A DNA stretch of 64,000 bases from NCBI GenBank assembly GCA_934045075.1, contig OW203747.1, positions 5,352,357-5,416,356 on the forward strand, given 5' to 3'. The notes beneath the pieces are model-generated. The model searched no databases. It saw only the letters and a list, made by a program, of their open reading frames with translations, and was not told where the DNA came from. Within the stretch, counting starts at the first letter, position 1. Each line of letters begins with the position of its first letter. The stretch comes from Yponomeuta sedellus. Taxonomy: Eukaryota; Arthropoda; Insecta; Lepidoptera; Yponomeutidae. Below are positions 53,695 through 64,000 of this stretch, piece by piece. Position numbers and translations under genes: made by a program.

Positions 53695-54524
53695 TCTGTC
53701 GTCCTATATCTGTTGTCAACAGCAGATAATCAGGTTGTTGGAGTGCGAGAAATCGGGAGACAGGGGTTTTATCTATGCTTACAGTGTAGTGTGTCCCCCC
53801 GGTGGGGATAATTATAATGATTTAATGATGATGATGATGACTACCTTTAATTGATGATATGGCTGTAGTTCTTATAATACTCGCAAGTGCAGGAATTAAC
53901 TAACACAGTCAATAATTCCAAGCAAAACCTTACTGTTTAATGTATTTGGACAAAGTGCTTCAATGTATTTTCGGGCAGAACTTCCGCTGTTTTATATTTA
54001 CAGTTTACAAAAGGTTTTACATCGGTGGTGCCAACGGACCGGCTCTCGCTTGCAGTGTTGAAAATCACGACTTAACAATTCGATGTTCAAAATTTAAGAT
54101 CATTAATGACACTTTAAATTAAGTTAGATATACGTCATTTCTTAAAATTGAAACAGCATTTCTTAATGATTCACGACAAATAATCCCTAATTATACGTAA
54201 CGAATAATCGCGGTTAGACCCGTTAAATATTTAAGTATGAATTTTAAACGTCACCTACCTTTCTCCCTGAGCTGGTATTTTTTGTATTGTATGTGGAAAT
54301 AAATAAATGTATTTCTTTTTCTTCTCTAACGTTGAAAAGACATAAGCAATGACGTGGCAAAAGTTCAAGCCCGCACTCTACATTTGAATAATTTGCCCAT
54401 TTTCTTTGTCCACAGATACCATCAAATGACCACACTTTGAAGACACCCGTATAATGTGACACTACTTTAAAAAACAAATAATGTCAAAACCATCGACAAG
54501 ATAACCATAGACAAAAAATTCAAA

Positions 54525-54799
54525 ATGGCGGCGCCGGACTGGGCGGAGTTTTTTGGCGGCCAGTACAACAGTTCCCGCGTAAACTTCAAATCCGGATACT
54601 TGGACGAGGCTGGAGTGTACAGCAAAAATGACGTCATAGAAATACCGAGCACGATACAGGCCAACTTCACTTTCCCTGAGAACCAGACGTTAGATTATTC
54701 GAATTTCACAACGGACGACTATTGCACGTCTAATAATTCGCACGCCTACTTAAACGTAACGTGCGAATTTCCGATCAATTATGCAGAGCCGATGTACGG
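54525..54799 (+). CDS. SPR: Sex peptide / MIP receptor, first coding exon (extracellular N-terminus)
   Basis: ATG at 54525 in a good context (TTCAAAATGG) starts MAAPDWAEFFGGQYNSSRVN. The exon encodes the extracellular tail of a class A GPCR with several N-glycosylation sites (NSS, NFT, NQT, NFT, NNS, NVT) and two Cys, and ends NYAEPMY-Gly. The donor is G|GTAAGT at 54800, and the split Gly codon (GG+C) joins exactly to the exon at 58760. No signal peptide is obvious, as is common in this class. Naming rests on the next exon. In insects this receptor responds to myoinhibitory peptides, and in Drosophila also to sex peptide. The TAA just after the donor is intronic. Confidence 0.85.
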
Positions 54800-55374
54800 G
54801 TAAGTGCGATGACAAAAAATAAACAACCCATAATCTAGTCAACCCCAGTAGACTAAATTATGGATTGGTTAGGAGAAATCGGGCCTGTCTCACAGAACTA
54901 CAATTCATGGTTTACTAAGACAACTCGACGTATATGTCGCCGCCAACTGGTAAAACTAGCCGTCGAACTAACTGCCTAGGACGTTCATTAGGCGGCGGCA
55001 TCCACTTCAAGGGCTAAAGGTCGCTCAGCCTTGTGATTGAACGAAACGTTTTATAACCTGGCTAAAAGTAGCTAGCCATGTGGTTAGTAGGTACCAGTCG
55101 GCGACATACTCATTGTGAAATAATATTTTTTTTTAAAAATATTTTTTACTCATTGTGAATTCGATCAACCCACAGATTAACCTGGAGACTCATCATCATA
55201 ATAAACTACGAGTTGTAGTTTTTTTGAAACTCAGCCTTTACAACTGTAATCATTTTTTTTTTTTATTAAATTCTAGTTTTTTTATGTAGCCTATAATCGT
55301 CCCACTGTAGGGCACAGGCCTTCTCTCAGAGAGCGAGATGGGCTTAATCACCACACGTGCCTACCGTGGATTGG

Positions 55375-55770
55375 CAGATCAGCCGTAGCCCAGTGGGGAG
55401 AACAATGGACTCTGAAACGAAAGACCTAGGTCCGATTCCCAGTGGTACATGACCAATAATTTAGTTTTCTAAGTTATTTACATTCGATGTCAACCCTTTT
55501 TGTCCCCGCTGCTGGGGCACGGGTCTCTTCCTGCAACGCAGGAAGGTTAGGCCTTACTCCACCACGGGGGCCAAGTCCAGGTTGGTACAAGTTATGTACA
55601 TTTGTGAAATTATACTAGCGATCTCGCTAACTGTGAAGGAAAACTTCGTGAGGAATCCTGAAACGTTCAAATACCTTAGCGCTTGCAATTGCCGAAATAA
55701 TCTTGTATTGTTCCAATGTATTTCAAATGCGAGTCGGTACGTTCTTTCACAAAATATGACCTAAAAGTTT
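55375..55770 (+). mobile_element. SINE family A interrupted by a 5S-derived SINE fragment
   Basis: Head (GTAGCCCAGTGGGGAGAACA, CTAGGTCCGATTCCC) and ACATGACCAATAATTTAG come before the insert at 55493-55588. The body (TTTGTGAAATTATACTAGCG, GAAGGAAAACTTCGTGAGGA) follows. AAGTTATTTACATT and AAGTTATGTACATT flank the insert. Confidence 0.75.
55493..55588 (-). mobile_element. 5S-derived SINE 3' fragment inserted in SINE A
   Basis: GATGTCAACCCTTTTTGTCC to GGCCAAGTCCAGGTTGGTAC. The element is 5'-truncated, with a target duplication of about 14 bases differing at one position. Confidence 0.8.
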
Positions 55771-56214
55771 ACCGCCATTGCCAACGCGTTGCCAAAGCTG
55801 AGCCATTAGGAGTCCGATATCTACACAATAAAAATTGCCATTTGCTCACAGTTCCGAATTTTTATGCCCCATTCGTAAATCAAAGGAGCCATTAAGGGCT
55901 GTACATTCAAGTAAAAACCTACCTGACTACACATAAAATACCATGGCATGTTCTTAATTGAATTTCACATCAAAGAATTAGCTTATTCTAGGAGTTTTTG
56001 GCCTCCTAACTCTTCTTAGTTATTTTCTATCAAAATCACTCCGCCATTTCTTAGCACTTCATTTGGGAAGCATATATTTATTTCCGAAATCATTTATTTA
56101 TTTTGGGAAAAATTTTACTCAGTATACCTTTTCGATTTCGTTCCAGACTGTATTTTATATTTATGTTTTATTTAGAGTCAATTATTTATAATATATATCG
56201 ACAGATAATATATA

Positions 56215-56588
<374 letters not shown>

Positions 56589-56789
56589 AGTGTGCATCTT
56601 TGTAACTGAAAAACCTTAGACATATAAAGTTGTGTCAAACTTCGGACCACAGGCTTAAGCAAGATTTAGATTTGAACAAGTAAAAATCAAGTTTTTGAAA
56701 AAAATAACATGTGCCTAAAATTACTTTAATGTATTCTACTCGGGATTCTGAACAAACCATTTTCGGCTTTTTCAGTTACACAGATACAG

Positions 56790-56840
56790 CTTGTATAACT
56801 ATGTATGAGTATCGCGAATCATTAAGAAATACTATTATTA
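56790..56840 (-). repeat. End fragment of the TCGCGATTATT family
   Basis: ATAACTATGTATGAGTATCG then CGAATCATTAAGAAATA is the reverse of the left end at 8330 and 42500. Confidence 0.6.
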
Positions 56841-56844
56841 GATA

Positions 56845-57010
56845 AGATAAGATAAGAATATTCTTTATTGTAACACTGGAAAAACAACAAATACAAAACA
56901 ATTGCAAATATACATAGTACAATTGGCGGCCTTATTGCTAAAAGCAATTTCTTCCAGACAACCTTACGATGAAAAGTTGCTGAAGGAAATTAGAAAGACG
57001 GGTAGCCAGT
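56845..57010 (-). repeat. LINE 3' tail with GATAA repeats
   Basis: GATAAGATAAGATAAGAATA, TTCTTTATTGTAACACTGGA, TGGCGGCCTTATTGCTAAAA and TTCTTCCAGACAACCTTACG. Confidence 0.7.
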
Positions 57011-57477
57011 GCAAATTTGAATATTGATACATACTTATACTTAATAATAATACACTTACATACCGTTACTTATATAAACTTATAATTTATTATAAACATA
57101 CATATATACATATCTTATAATAAAGTTCTACATAAGACAAGGAAAGTACTAACCTACACACAAGAGGACAAAATTATACTACTACTATTATATTATTATA
57201 CTACTCATTGCTCATTCATTTTTTTAACCGGGAAAAACCGAGCCTCCGCCCACACCCCTTTGTTTTAGGGCAGCCGGAAGTCCCCTGTAATAACCAATCA
57301 AATATAAAATTCAATTTGACGTCCGTTTGTTTTCACTTAATTTTAATTTGATTGGACGCCAAGTCACGTGATTGCAAAAAACTTGTTTCCTTAACAGTAA
57401 AGCGGCCAAGGACGCAGTAAAGTATATGTAACAAAAAATTGTAATAATAGGAAGTCAATATTTCTTAAGCATATACT

Positions 57478-57605
57478 TCACTAGCTATGCCCCGCGATGT
57501 TACCGCGGTTTATCGATTTTCCCATGGGAATAAGATATTTTCCCGCAGTAAAACGTAACCTATGTTTTAATCCAGGGTGTCAACTAACTCCATACCAATT
57601 TTTTT
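57478..57605 (-). mobile_element. Helitron-like fragment
   Basis: CACTAGCTATGCCCCGCGAT, TTATCGATTTTCCCATGGGA and GTCAACTAACTCCATACCAA. It is broken at 57603 by SINE C. Confidence 0.65.
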
Positions 57606-57842
57606 TTAATGCACAAACCCGTGCTATGGACTTTAAAAACCTATTTAGAGGCCAAAAACACAGACGTGCGTAATACAGAGAGTGTTGTAAAGAGATTCAA
57701 AATTTCACTGATGTCGGTGAGTCGCCCATTAGCTCAGTTGGGAGAGCGCCGGCACGGATAGCCAGAGGTCGCGGGTTCGAGTCCCGGCATGGGTGGAATT
57801 TTTGGCCTCTAAATGGGTTTTTAAAATTGTCCATACCAAATT
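57606..57842. mobile_element. SINE C inverted dimer inserted in a Helitron-like element
   Basis: A reversed tail (AATGCACAAACCCGTGCTAT...TTTAGAGGCC, 57609-57655) is followed by a sense copy with the tRNA-like block 57719-57795 and tail. The Helitron sequence CCATACCAAATTTTATTAAA resumes at 57832, after CCATACCAATTTTTTTT on the left. Confidence 0.8.
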
Positions 57843-58009
57843 TTATTAAATGTTTGGAGTTCCCTGCAATTAAGTAGGTATCGTTCGTTTGATTATCTTG
57901 TCCTACGAATCCTCCCAAAATTCCTCAAGATATAATATAAGAGATACCTTGTGCTATGGTTACAAGACAAACATGGAAATACACCCAAACTGTGGCCATT
58001 TTAACCGAC

Positions 58010-58440
58010 CGTGGCCCATTCGAACCGAGTGATTGGAATCAATCACTTGCTTTAAGCACCAAAAGGCGCTGTCAGGTGCAGGATGGGTGACCGTCCCATG
58101 ACTACCGCTAGCGGCACTTTTCCAAACACATCCGTGCTTTTTAAGGCACGATAGGTCGTTGATGCCGGCTGTCATTTAATGGCAGTCGATCAGTCACTTC
58201 AGAGGCCTTATTGGCAGCTTGATAACATCTGACTGTAAGGCCCGCCACTGTCTTACAGTCCCCCACTAAATACATACTCCACCACGGGGGACTTGTCCCC
58301 CGTGGTGGAGTATGGCCTAACCTTCCTACGATGCAGGAAGAGACCCGTATCCTAGCAATGGGGACATACAAGAGTTGATATCGAACTCAAACCGAGTGAT
58401 TGATTCCTATCACTCGGTTTGACTCGGCCATGAGCGCAGG
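58010..58440 (+). mobile_element. 5S-derived SINE-1 plus adjoining reversed SINE head
   Basis: 58010-58383 is a sense copy ending AGTTGATATCG, with an internal duplication of the CCACCACGGGGGACTTGTCC region. 58386-58437 is a reversed head (ACCGAGTGATTGATTCCTAT, CACTCGGTTTGACTCGGCCA). Confidence 0.8.
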
Positions 58441-58469
58441 ACGGAGTAGGATAAATTTACCCTAGATAT

Positions 58470-58728
58470 TCTTCTTCTACTTCTACAGGCTATATTAGTC
58501 CACTGCTGGGCATAGCCCTCCCCTAATGAGCGCCATAGCGCATGGTTGTGCCTTCATTGGGGGGTAATGCCCATAATCCCCACGCTGGGCATGCGGGTTG
58601 AGGATCGCAGTTTGGTGGAATTGTACTGCAGGGGGCGCTGATGCCCACCCCCCGCTTTGTGTCCCTTAGTCGCCTTTTACGACGCCCGCGGGAAGCTATT
58701 CTCTAGGCCGACACCACACAGCAAATAT
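58470..58728 (-). repeat. RTE-like LINE 3' end / derivative
   Basis: CTTCTACAGGCTATATTAGT, GGGTAATGCCCATAATCCCC, GGAATTGTACTGCAGGGGGC and TTAGTCGCCTTTTACGACGC. It ends 30 bases before the SPR exon 2 acceptor. Confidence 0.7.
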
Positions 58729-58759
58729 GCATTTAAATTACTTTCATCTCTTGTTCCAG

Positions 58760-58997
58760 CTACATCGCGCCGTTCCTCCTGGCGACCACCACTGTCGCCA
58801 ACACGCTGATCGTTGTGGTCCTCTCCCGCCGACACATGCGGACGCCAACCAATATCGTCCTTATGGCCATGGCCTTATGTGATATGTTCACGATGCTATT
58901 CCCGGCTCCGTGGCTTTTCTATATGTACACGTTCGGGAACCACTACAAGCCGTTGAGTCCTGTCGGGGCGTGTCAGGCCTGGAACTTCATGAATGAG
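58760..58997 (+). CDS. SPR: Sex peptide / MIP receptor, second coding exon (TM1-TM2)
   Basis: The acceptor TTGTTCCAG ends at 58759 and the donor is GAG|GTGAGA at 58998. The exon reads YIAPFLLATTTVANTLIVVV (TM1), LSRRHMRTPTNIVLMAMALC (loop and start of TM2, with the class A N and the TM2 Asp in CDMFT), then FPAPWLFYMYTFGNHYKPLS (end of TM2 and first extracellular loop) and CQAWNFMNE, giving the Cys at the top of TM3. The PTN-VLM-MA-CDM, FPAP and MYTFGNHYKPL strings are those I associate with insect SPR. It ends in phase 0 before the next exon, which was not found in the window. The exon's 3' end is the first copy of a tandem duplication. Confidence 0.88.
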
Positions 58998-59935
58998 GTG
59001 AGAGTTACAGTTTTTTTCTTCCTTACTAATCCTGGAGCCCTTATTCTTAGTCTTCTATACGACCTTCCTGAGCTTTAAAGGGCCTGGCTTAGAAATAATC
59101 CATAGCCCAAGAGCCGAAATCGAACGGTTTCGAGGCTCTTCTACATGTACACCATCGGGAATTACTACAAGCCGTTGATTCCTGTCGGGGTATTTTAGGC
59201 CGTAAACTTCATGAATGAGGTGAGACTTTCTGTTTTGTTCTTCCTTACTTTAAATCCTGGCGTCCTTATTTTCACGACCTTCCTGGGCTCCATAAGGACT
59301 GACTTGAAAATTATCCACAGCCCAAGACGCAAAGTGGACCGGTTTCATAGCTGAACTATACATACACGTTCGAGAACCACTACAACCATTGAGCCCTGTC
59401 TGAGCGTGTTAATCTTGGAATTACATTAATGGGGTTTAGACTTCCATCGCTTCCCTACTTCAGTGCTTTTACTCCTAGGGTCCTTTTTCTAAGTTTTCTG
59501 TTCGACCTTCCTGGGCTCCAAAGGGCCAGATTTTAAAGTGATGCAAAGCCCAAGACGCGAAGTCGACCGGGTTCGTAGCTGGTGTATACGTACACGTTCG
59601 GGAATCCCTAAAAGCCGTTGAGTCTTGAGGCGTGTCGAGCTTGAAATTTTATGAATGAGGTTAACACTTCTATAAGATATAACTCCTAGAGTCCATCTTT
59701 TTAGTCTTCTTTACGACCTTTCTAGGGTCCATAAAAGCTTGAATTGGAGATTATCCGTAGTCCAAGAGGCGAAGTTGACCTGCTACGTGGCTGGTCTTTA
59801 TAAATGTTTGGAAACAATAGAAGCCCTTGAGTTCTGTCAGAGCATGTCTAGCTTCGGACTTCATGAAGTATGCAAAAAATCCATATTTTCATTTCCATTT
59901 TTGGGGGCAATAAGGCCTGATCTAAAAAGGAACCA
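58905..59935 (+). repeat. Five-copy tandem duplication of the SPR exon 2/intron 2 junction
   Basis: The exon segment around TACACGTTCGGG recurs at 58926, 59148, 59363, 59591 and about 59800 (steps 222, 215, 228, ~209), each followed by the same intronic text (CTTCCTTACT, GACCTTCCTGGGCTCCA, CCAAGACGCGAAGTCGACCG). Copy 2 still reads LFYMYTIGNYYKPLIPVG with a TAG in place of a Gln and keeps the donor AATGAG|GTGAGA. Copies 3 to 5 are progressively decayed. Confidence 0.85.
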
Positions 59936-59989
59936 TAACCACTGATTAAGTCAATCAGCAGGCGGTGGCACCCTGTAGGTATCAGGCGT

Positions 59990-60125
59990 TACACATGGTG
60001 GAAAACCGTTCGCTGTGGAAACGAACACTTTTAGTTCCATTACATTACATATTTTCACGCCTGTATGCCGCAAGTATAGGCAGAGACAGTTTGCCACGTG
60101 GCACAATCCTGACAGACTTTTTTAT
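59990..60125 (-). repeat. LINE 3'-tail fragment (IQA-type), decayed
   Basis: TTTTCACGCCTGTATGCCGC, CAGAGACAGTTTGCCACGTG and GCACAATCCTGACAGAC. Confidence 0.55.
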
Positions 60126-60174
60126 GTTGTCCTTTGCTAAAGGTTCTTATAATGGTCTGAATCTATTTTTAAGA

Positions 60175-60365
60175 AACCTATTTAGAGGCTAAAAATTTCA
60201 CCCATGCCGGGATTCGAACCCGCGACCTCTGGCTATCCGTGCCAGCGCTTTTTCCAACTGAGCTAATGGACGACTCACGGCATCAGTGAAATTTCGAACC
60301 TCTTTACAATATTTTCTGTACGAGTATTACGTGTCCTTAGCACGGGTTAGTGCATTAAAAATAAT
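60175..60365 (-). mobile_element. tRNA-derived SINE family C
   Basis: AAGAAACCTATTTAGAGGCT, CCCATGCCGGGATTCGAACC and TTCCAACTGAGCTAATGGAC, then a sense tail GTCCTTAGCACGGGTTAGTG at 60332. The opposite-facing tail again suggests a dimer. Confidence 0.75.
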
Positions 60366-60611
60366 ATAATTCTGAATCTATGTTTATTCAACTACACTAC
60401 CTGGACCCGCAAAACTGACTACTACAGTTTTTTTTATTCTGTACTACTAAATAAATTTGAATTTTTTTTTCAGCCATGACTTAAAAGAAGGTTACCCACT
60501 ATGAAGTTTTCATACACACAATTAAACTCTTTTTCCAGTACTTTTCATTTTGAAAGTATAATCTCGTGCACGGAAAAAAATATCGCTATTCTAAAAGTGT
60601 TATAATAATTA

Positions 60612-60662
60612 TACAAAACTAATAATTAGTTTAATAAACTAAACTAATTATTAGTTTTGCAG
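60612..60662. repeat. Short perfect palindrome
   Basis: CAAAACTAATAATTAGTTTA is paired with TAAACTAATTATTAGTTTTG. AT-rich hairpin of about 22-base arms, within SPR intron DNA. Confidence 0.75.
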
Positions 60663-61534
60663 GCCAGTGCCTTCATAATCTTAATCACAACTTCAAACCT
60701 CATTTAAGTGAAGTCCTTGGTAAATGAAAACGAAACTACGACTGCATAAAAATCTCCGCGCGCCACACCCCTTTCTCAGGAAAGATAAATTGCAGAATTT
60801 ATGAATTGAGTTGCAAAGTACCCTTACATTAGTAAACAGCGAAAGTTCTTTCATAAAGCCAGCTAGTTTATTGCCTCAAATTCTTCAAATAGGACTAGTC
60901 AAAGGCCAAATGGGATGTGTATTATCCGCTCGCTCGAATACTCGACCTACAAACTTTTGTATTTATTTTCAGTGGACGTACGGCTAGCTGAAGTTAACCT
61001 CTTGAGAAAATACTTTTTGGTCAGCGTTTGTATAGAAAAACTTCTTTGGGGTCCCTATTTGTTCAAATGGCCTCAGTCTGTATTTCCATGTTTGTGATTC
61101 CGTCGCCTGGTTACCATAGCACAGAGCAAAGAACATGAAAAAAAGTAGAAGTCGTAAGTGGGAGGTGCCCGCGTGCCTCACATTAGCAATGTATTGCCTA
61201 TGCGTAGTCGGTGACAGTTTTGTTTACTTCAGTTGCCTTGCGCTTTTAGTAAAGAAAACAATGGTGAAAACTTTGTTAAAATGCCTTGTTGCACTGTGTT
61301 AGAGAGCAAAAATAAAAGTTGGGGACCAACCTGGTTTGACTTTTATATATTAGTTTTTGTGTATGTAATTGAGTGCCTGAGGTCTCCACATACCTCAGCG
61401 CTTGAAATTACCTCGCGAAGGCCACTGGGACGTGTATAGGCTCCGAAAAAAATGTACTATGGTAATCTTGTAAGGACATCACAACATATAATTACACCCA
61501 GACCACCACAGAACATTCGTTTAATCAAAAATGG

Positions 61535-61610
61535 AAAGTCAGTAGGAATCGAACCTACCACCTCTGTTTTGGTAGACTACACTACAGACTACCAAAACAG
61601 AGGTGGTGGG
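61535..61610. repeat. tRNA-like half with perfect 19-bp hairpin
   Basis: AGTCAGTAGGAATCGAACCT is a reversed tRNA 3' half (B box GGTTCGATTCC). ACCACCTCTGTTTTGGTAG at 61558-61576 is exactly inverted by CTACCAAAACAGAGGTGGT at about 61588-61606. Confidence 0.65.
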
Positions 61611-61964
61611 ACAGAACTGAGACGTGTTATATTAATAACTTCCACACAAAACAATCGCCTTATAAATATCTCCGAAAATTAAATCCTGAATATAATTTCT
61701 TCGGTATCGATAATTAAATAATTTAGAATTAAATTGATAATCAAATCATTCAAACCCATCATTTTCTATATTGTAAGTCGTACCGTGGAGCACAGGCCTT
61801 CTCTCATAGAGAGAAAGATAGCACTCTCAAGCGCTAAGGTATGTAAACACATCAGGTACTCAGGTTTCCTCACGATTTATTCCATCACAGTTAACGTTAA
61901 CGTAAAATGTAACGTATTGCCACTACTAATTGCGACTACAAAAATGTACGTAACTTTCGATAAC

Positions 61965-62250
61965 TTTGGTTCTCTTCGACAGAGAACCAAAGTTATCGAC
62001 ATAGCTCAGAGAATCAGCAAGCTGAAGTGGCAGTGGGCTGGCCATATCTCGCGAAGAACCGACAACCGTTGCAGTAAACGTGTTGTTGAGTGGAGACCGC
62101 GACTCGGCAAACGTAGTGTAGGACGCCCTCCGACCAGGTGGGATGATGATCTGCGTAAAACTGCAGGCAGATGCTGGATGCGGCAAGCTGAAGACAGTAC
62201 GCTATGGCGCTCATTAGGGGAGGGTTATGTCCAGCAGTGGACTACATAAT
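61965..62250 (+). pseudogene. RTE-like LINE 3' coding end, open frame
   Basis: The frame reads AQRISKLKWQWAGHISRRTD, RVVEWRPRLGKRSVGRPPTR, WDDDLRKTAGRCWMRQAEDS and ends GEGYVQQWTT-stop. It is the basic C-terminal region that follows the reverse transcriptase in insect RTE-type elements. No RT motif is upstream, because sequence before about 61960 is SINE A-like (GAGAGAAAGATAGCACTC, CGATTTATTCCATCACAG). The intact frame suggests a recent truncated insertion. The tail GCCTGAAGAAGAAGAAATG follows. Confidence 0.75.
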
Positions 62251-62274
62251 ATAGCCTGAAGAAGAAGAAATGTA

Positions 62275-62378
62275 CGTAACTTATAAAACGAAATCATTAA
62301 AACTCGCACTTGCCAGGATTCGAACCCACGACCTCCCAAAAGTGAGGCCGCCATTCTTCCTCCGCTAGCACCGCTTTT
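62275..62378 (-). mobile_element. tRNA-derived SINE head (family A-like)
   Basis: Reversed AAATGTACGTAACTTATAAA tail precedes the B box GGATTCGAACCCACG and a head ending in GCGGTGCTAGCGG. Confidence 0.6.
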
Positions 62379-62560
62379 TTTTTAACAAAAAATAGCCTTG
62401 AACATTCAACTGTCTATAAAAGTACAGAATATTAAAATGCGTTTATTCAATGGGTTTATGTCTGAAATAAATGTAAGTACTTAATAGTACCTCAGGCGAC
62501 AGTCTGCCTAGTCCTACAATATTATCTCTTATGGCATATTTTATAGGTCGCCCATAAAAT

Positions 62561-62852
62561 TTTATCTCGTGCTATACAGGGTTATTGAGAAAATACGAAA
62601 TTCCCGAAGACCCCAATTAGAGTTAGTTTTTACACCAATAATTATGGTCTCTGTTTTATATTTTTCGAAACTACAAGGTCACTCCAATATGACCTTGTAG
62701 TTTTATCTCGAGCTATACAGGGTTATTAAGAGAAATACGAAATTTCGGAAGACCCCAATTAGAGTTAGTTTTTACACCAATAATTATGGTCTCTGTCAAA
62801 ACAGACACTGTAAAATAACTAAAACGGTTATTTTTCGAAACTACAAGGTCAT
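62561..62852 (+). repeat. Direct tandem duplication, 141-bp period
   Basis: TTTATCTCGTGCTATACAGG at 62561 recurs at 62702, followed by GAAGACCCCAATTAGAGTTA, CACCAATAATTATGGTCTCT and TTTTTCGAAACTACAAGGTC in both copies. A small inverted piece (CTACAAGGTCACTCC / ATGACCTTGTAG) joins them. Confidence 0.8.
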
Positions 62853-63263
62853 ATTAGAGTACTCCATCACCCACACTAGAGGTTTTGGTATTCGTCAAAA
62901 GTATAAAAAAGTTGTAATATATAAACTAAAATTCTTATTTATAGATAGAGAACACTTTATTCCACATAAAAATGGAATTCACACAAATATATCTTAACCT
63001 ATGAGTAGAGAACGCGATATCATCACTAAAAATGAATTCTTTCAGACAACCTTTGGATGGAATGGACTAAAACTTGATTCCACTAAAACATTCATAGAAT
63101 AATCTTAATGAGCCGGATAAGGAAAGATTATGACAGGAATTCGAATTGACAGGAACAGGATTCGGATTGAATGTCACGTCACTTAAATGTCAGAATTTGA
63201 CAGTTTATGTACGGGAATGTCACGACTTTTGACATTTTAAAAAACGCTATACTCTTCTCCTGA

Positions 63264-63622
63264 AGCGCTCGTGGCCTAGTCAAAAAGTGATTGGAATAAA
63301 TCACTTGAGTTAAGCAATAATAGGTGCGGTCAGGTGCAGCATGGGTGACCGCCCCATGAATACCGTTAGTGGATTTTTTCGGAGCGCTTCCGTGCTTCGA
63401 CAGGCACGTTAAGCCGTTGGTGCCGGCTTTAATGTAATGGGAGTCGTTGAGCCATGTTAGAGGCCTTATGGGCGGCTTGATAACTTCTGACAGTAAGGCC
63501 CGCCACTGTCTTACAATCCTCCACCAACCCGGACTTGGCCCCCGTGGTGGAGTAATGGCCTAATCTTCCAGCGATGCAGGAAGACCCGTGCCCCAGCAGT
63601 GGACATACAAGGGTTAATATCG
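63264..63622 (+). mobile_element. 5S-derived SINE-1, full length
   Basis: GAAGCGCTCGTGGCCTAGTC to GGGTTAATATCGTTAC. It lies about 200 bases downstream of the minus-strand start exon, inside its first intron. Confidence 0.85.
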
Positions 63623-63822
63623 TTACCCTTCTCCAAGGGTAACGATTACAAGTACCGCTAGGCAATATAGGTCAAGAGCAAAACGTTCCTGTACCGGATT
63701 ATGAGCCACAACTTTACTCTTGAATATTCGCGGAGTTATAGCCCACTTTATACCCAATAACCTTAATTTTATGTTACGGATACCGCTCGAGTTTTCCAAT
63801 AAAGTAATAATGTTGTACTTAC

Positions 63823-63850
63823 GATTTGCTTCAAGTTTATTTCGGGGCAT
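63823..63850 (-). CDS. Start-codon exon of an unidentified gene
   Basis: The minus strand reads ATGCCCCGAAATAAACTTGA and ends AAT C|GTAAGT (donor at 63822), giving MPRNKLEAN plus one base. The basic short N-terminus and perfect donor make it a plausible first coding exon of 28 nt. No next exon was found, so no function can be given. It could belong to the unrecognised gene ending at 1-1531, but at least one connecting exon would be needed because the phases differ. Reading past the donor gives a 75-codon ORF that is probably not real. Confidence 0.5.
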
Positions 63851-64000
63851 TTGACGGCTGTTTCATCGCTGGCTGCGTACTGCCAGCCGGATATTCCTAC
63901 TTTCTCTGGATAAACAAACGTTTGATAGAAATTGCTAAATTATGGAAAAAAGAGGAAAAAACTATGTGTATTTGTGCGTTACCTACCTACTCTCTTCATC

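Noticed and set aside
60915..61097. Possible next SPR exon after TTATTTTCAG at ~60971
   Set aside because: Translation in the needed phase meets a stop within four codons (WTYG-stop) and does not resemble TM3.
61734..62249. 171-codon gene
   Set aside because: Only the last ~95 codons are coding-like and they are a LINE C-terminus. The first part is SINE-derived.

Overview
This window looks like nuclear DNA of an insect, most likely a moth or butterfly (Lepidoptera). It is AT-rich and intron-bearing, with very little coding sequence and a dense mix of SINEs, LINE 3' ends, Helitron-like fragments, MITEs and one apparently intact DNA transposon. The lepidopteran call rests on repeat signatures I recognise (a SINE body carrying the 'GGAAAACATCGTGAGGAAAC' block, and Helitron-like pieces ending in 'AGCTGACCCAGCGAACTTCG') and on a neuropeptide-receptor gene of the sex peptide receptor type. 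It is inference, not a database match.

Host genes. (1) Minus strand, 1-1531: spliced 3' part of an unrecognised, lysine/serine-rich gene (exons 1531-1415, 519-185 and probably 158-1). A 26-nt GT...AG segment containing a stop codon sits between the last two blocks. (2) Plus strand, 54525-58997: the first two coding exons of a rhodopsin-class GPCR that I recognise as the sex peptide / myoinhibitory peptide receptor (SPR). The rest lies beyond the window. (3) Minus strand, 63850-63823: a short start-codon exon with a consensus donor. Its gene is unknown and its other exons were not found.

Mobile DNA. 36454-38639 is a complete IS630/Tc1/mariner-type transposon with 29-bp perfect inverted repeats, TA flanks and a three-exon transposase of 453 residues. 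Its catalytic spacing is about DD81E, far from the usual DD34-41. 11503-12734 is a 1.23-kb non-autonomous transposon flanked by a 4-bp duplication inside a SINE. The commonest repeat, about 25 copies or fragments throughout, is a roughly 370-bp SINE whose first ~100 bases resemble the 3' half of 5S rRNA including the internal promoter. I see two subfamilies. Several tRNA-derived SINE families (called A to D here) and many palindromic MITEs fill most of the rest, often nested in one another (14.1-14.95 kb, 8.3-9.1 kb, 55.4-55.8 kb).

Layout. 0-1.6 kb: gene 3' end and a MITE. 1.6-6.5 kb: mostly unique DNA, with a degenerate tandem array at 3.4-3.9 kb. 6.5-36 kb: repeat-dense, with a 320-bp ATAAT microsatellite at 7.5 kb, a perfect 4 x 94-bp array at 29.3 kb and a tRNA-SINE array with a foldback at 32.4-33.3 kb. 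36.4-38.6 kb: the intact transposon. 38.6-54 kb: repeats, including a LINE reverse-transcriptase tail at 49.1-49.5 kb. 54.5-60 kb: the SPR exons, then a decaying five-copy tandem duplication of the exon 2/intron junction. 60-64 kb: repeats and a new gene start.

Everything was read by eye. Repeat boundaries are usually good to about 10-20 bases. Percent identities were not computed.
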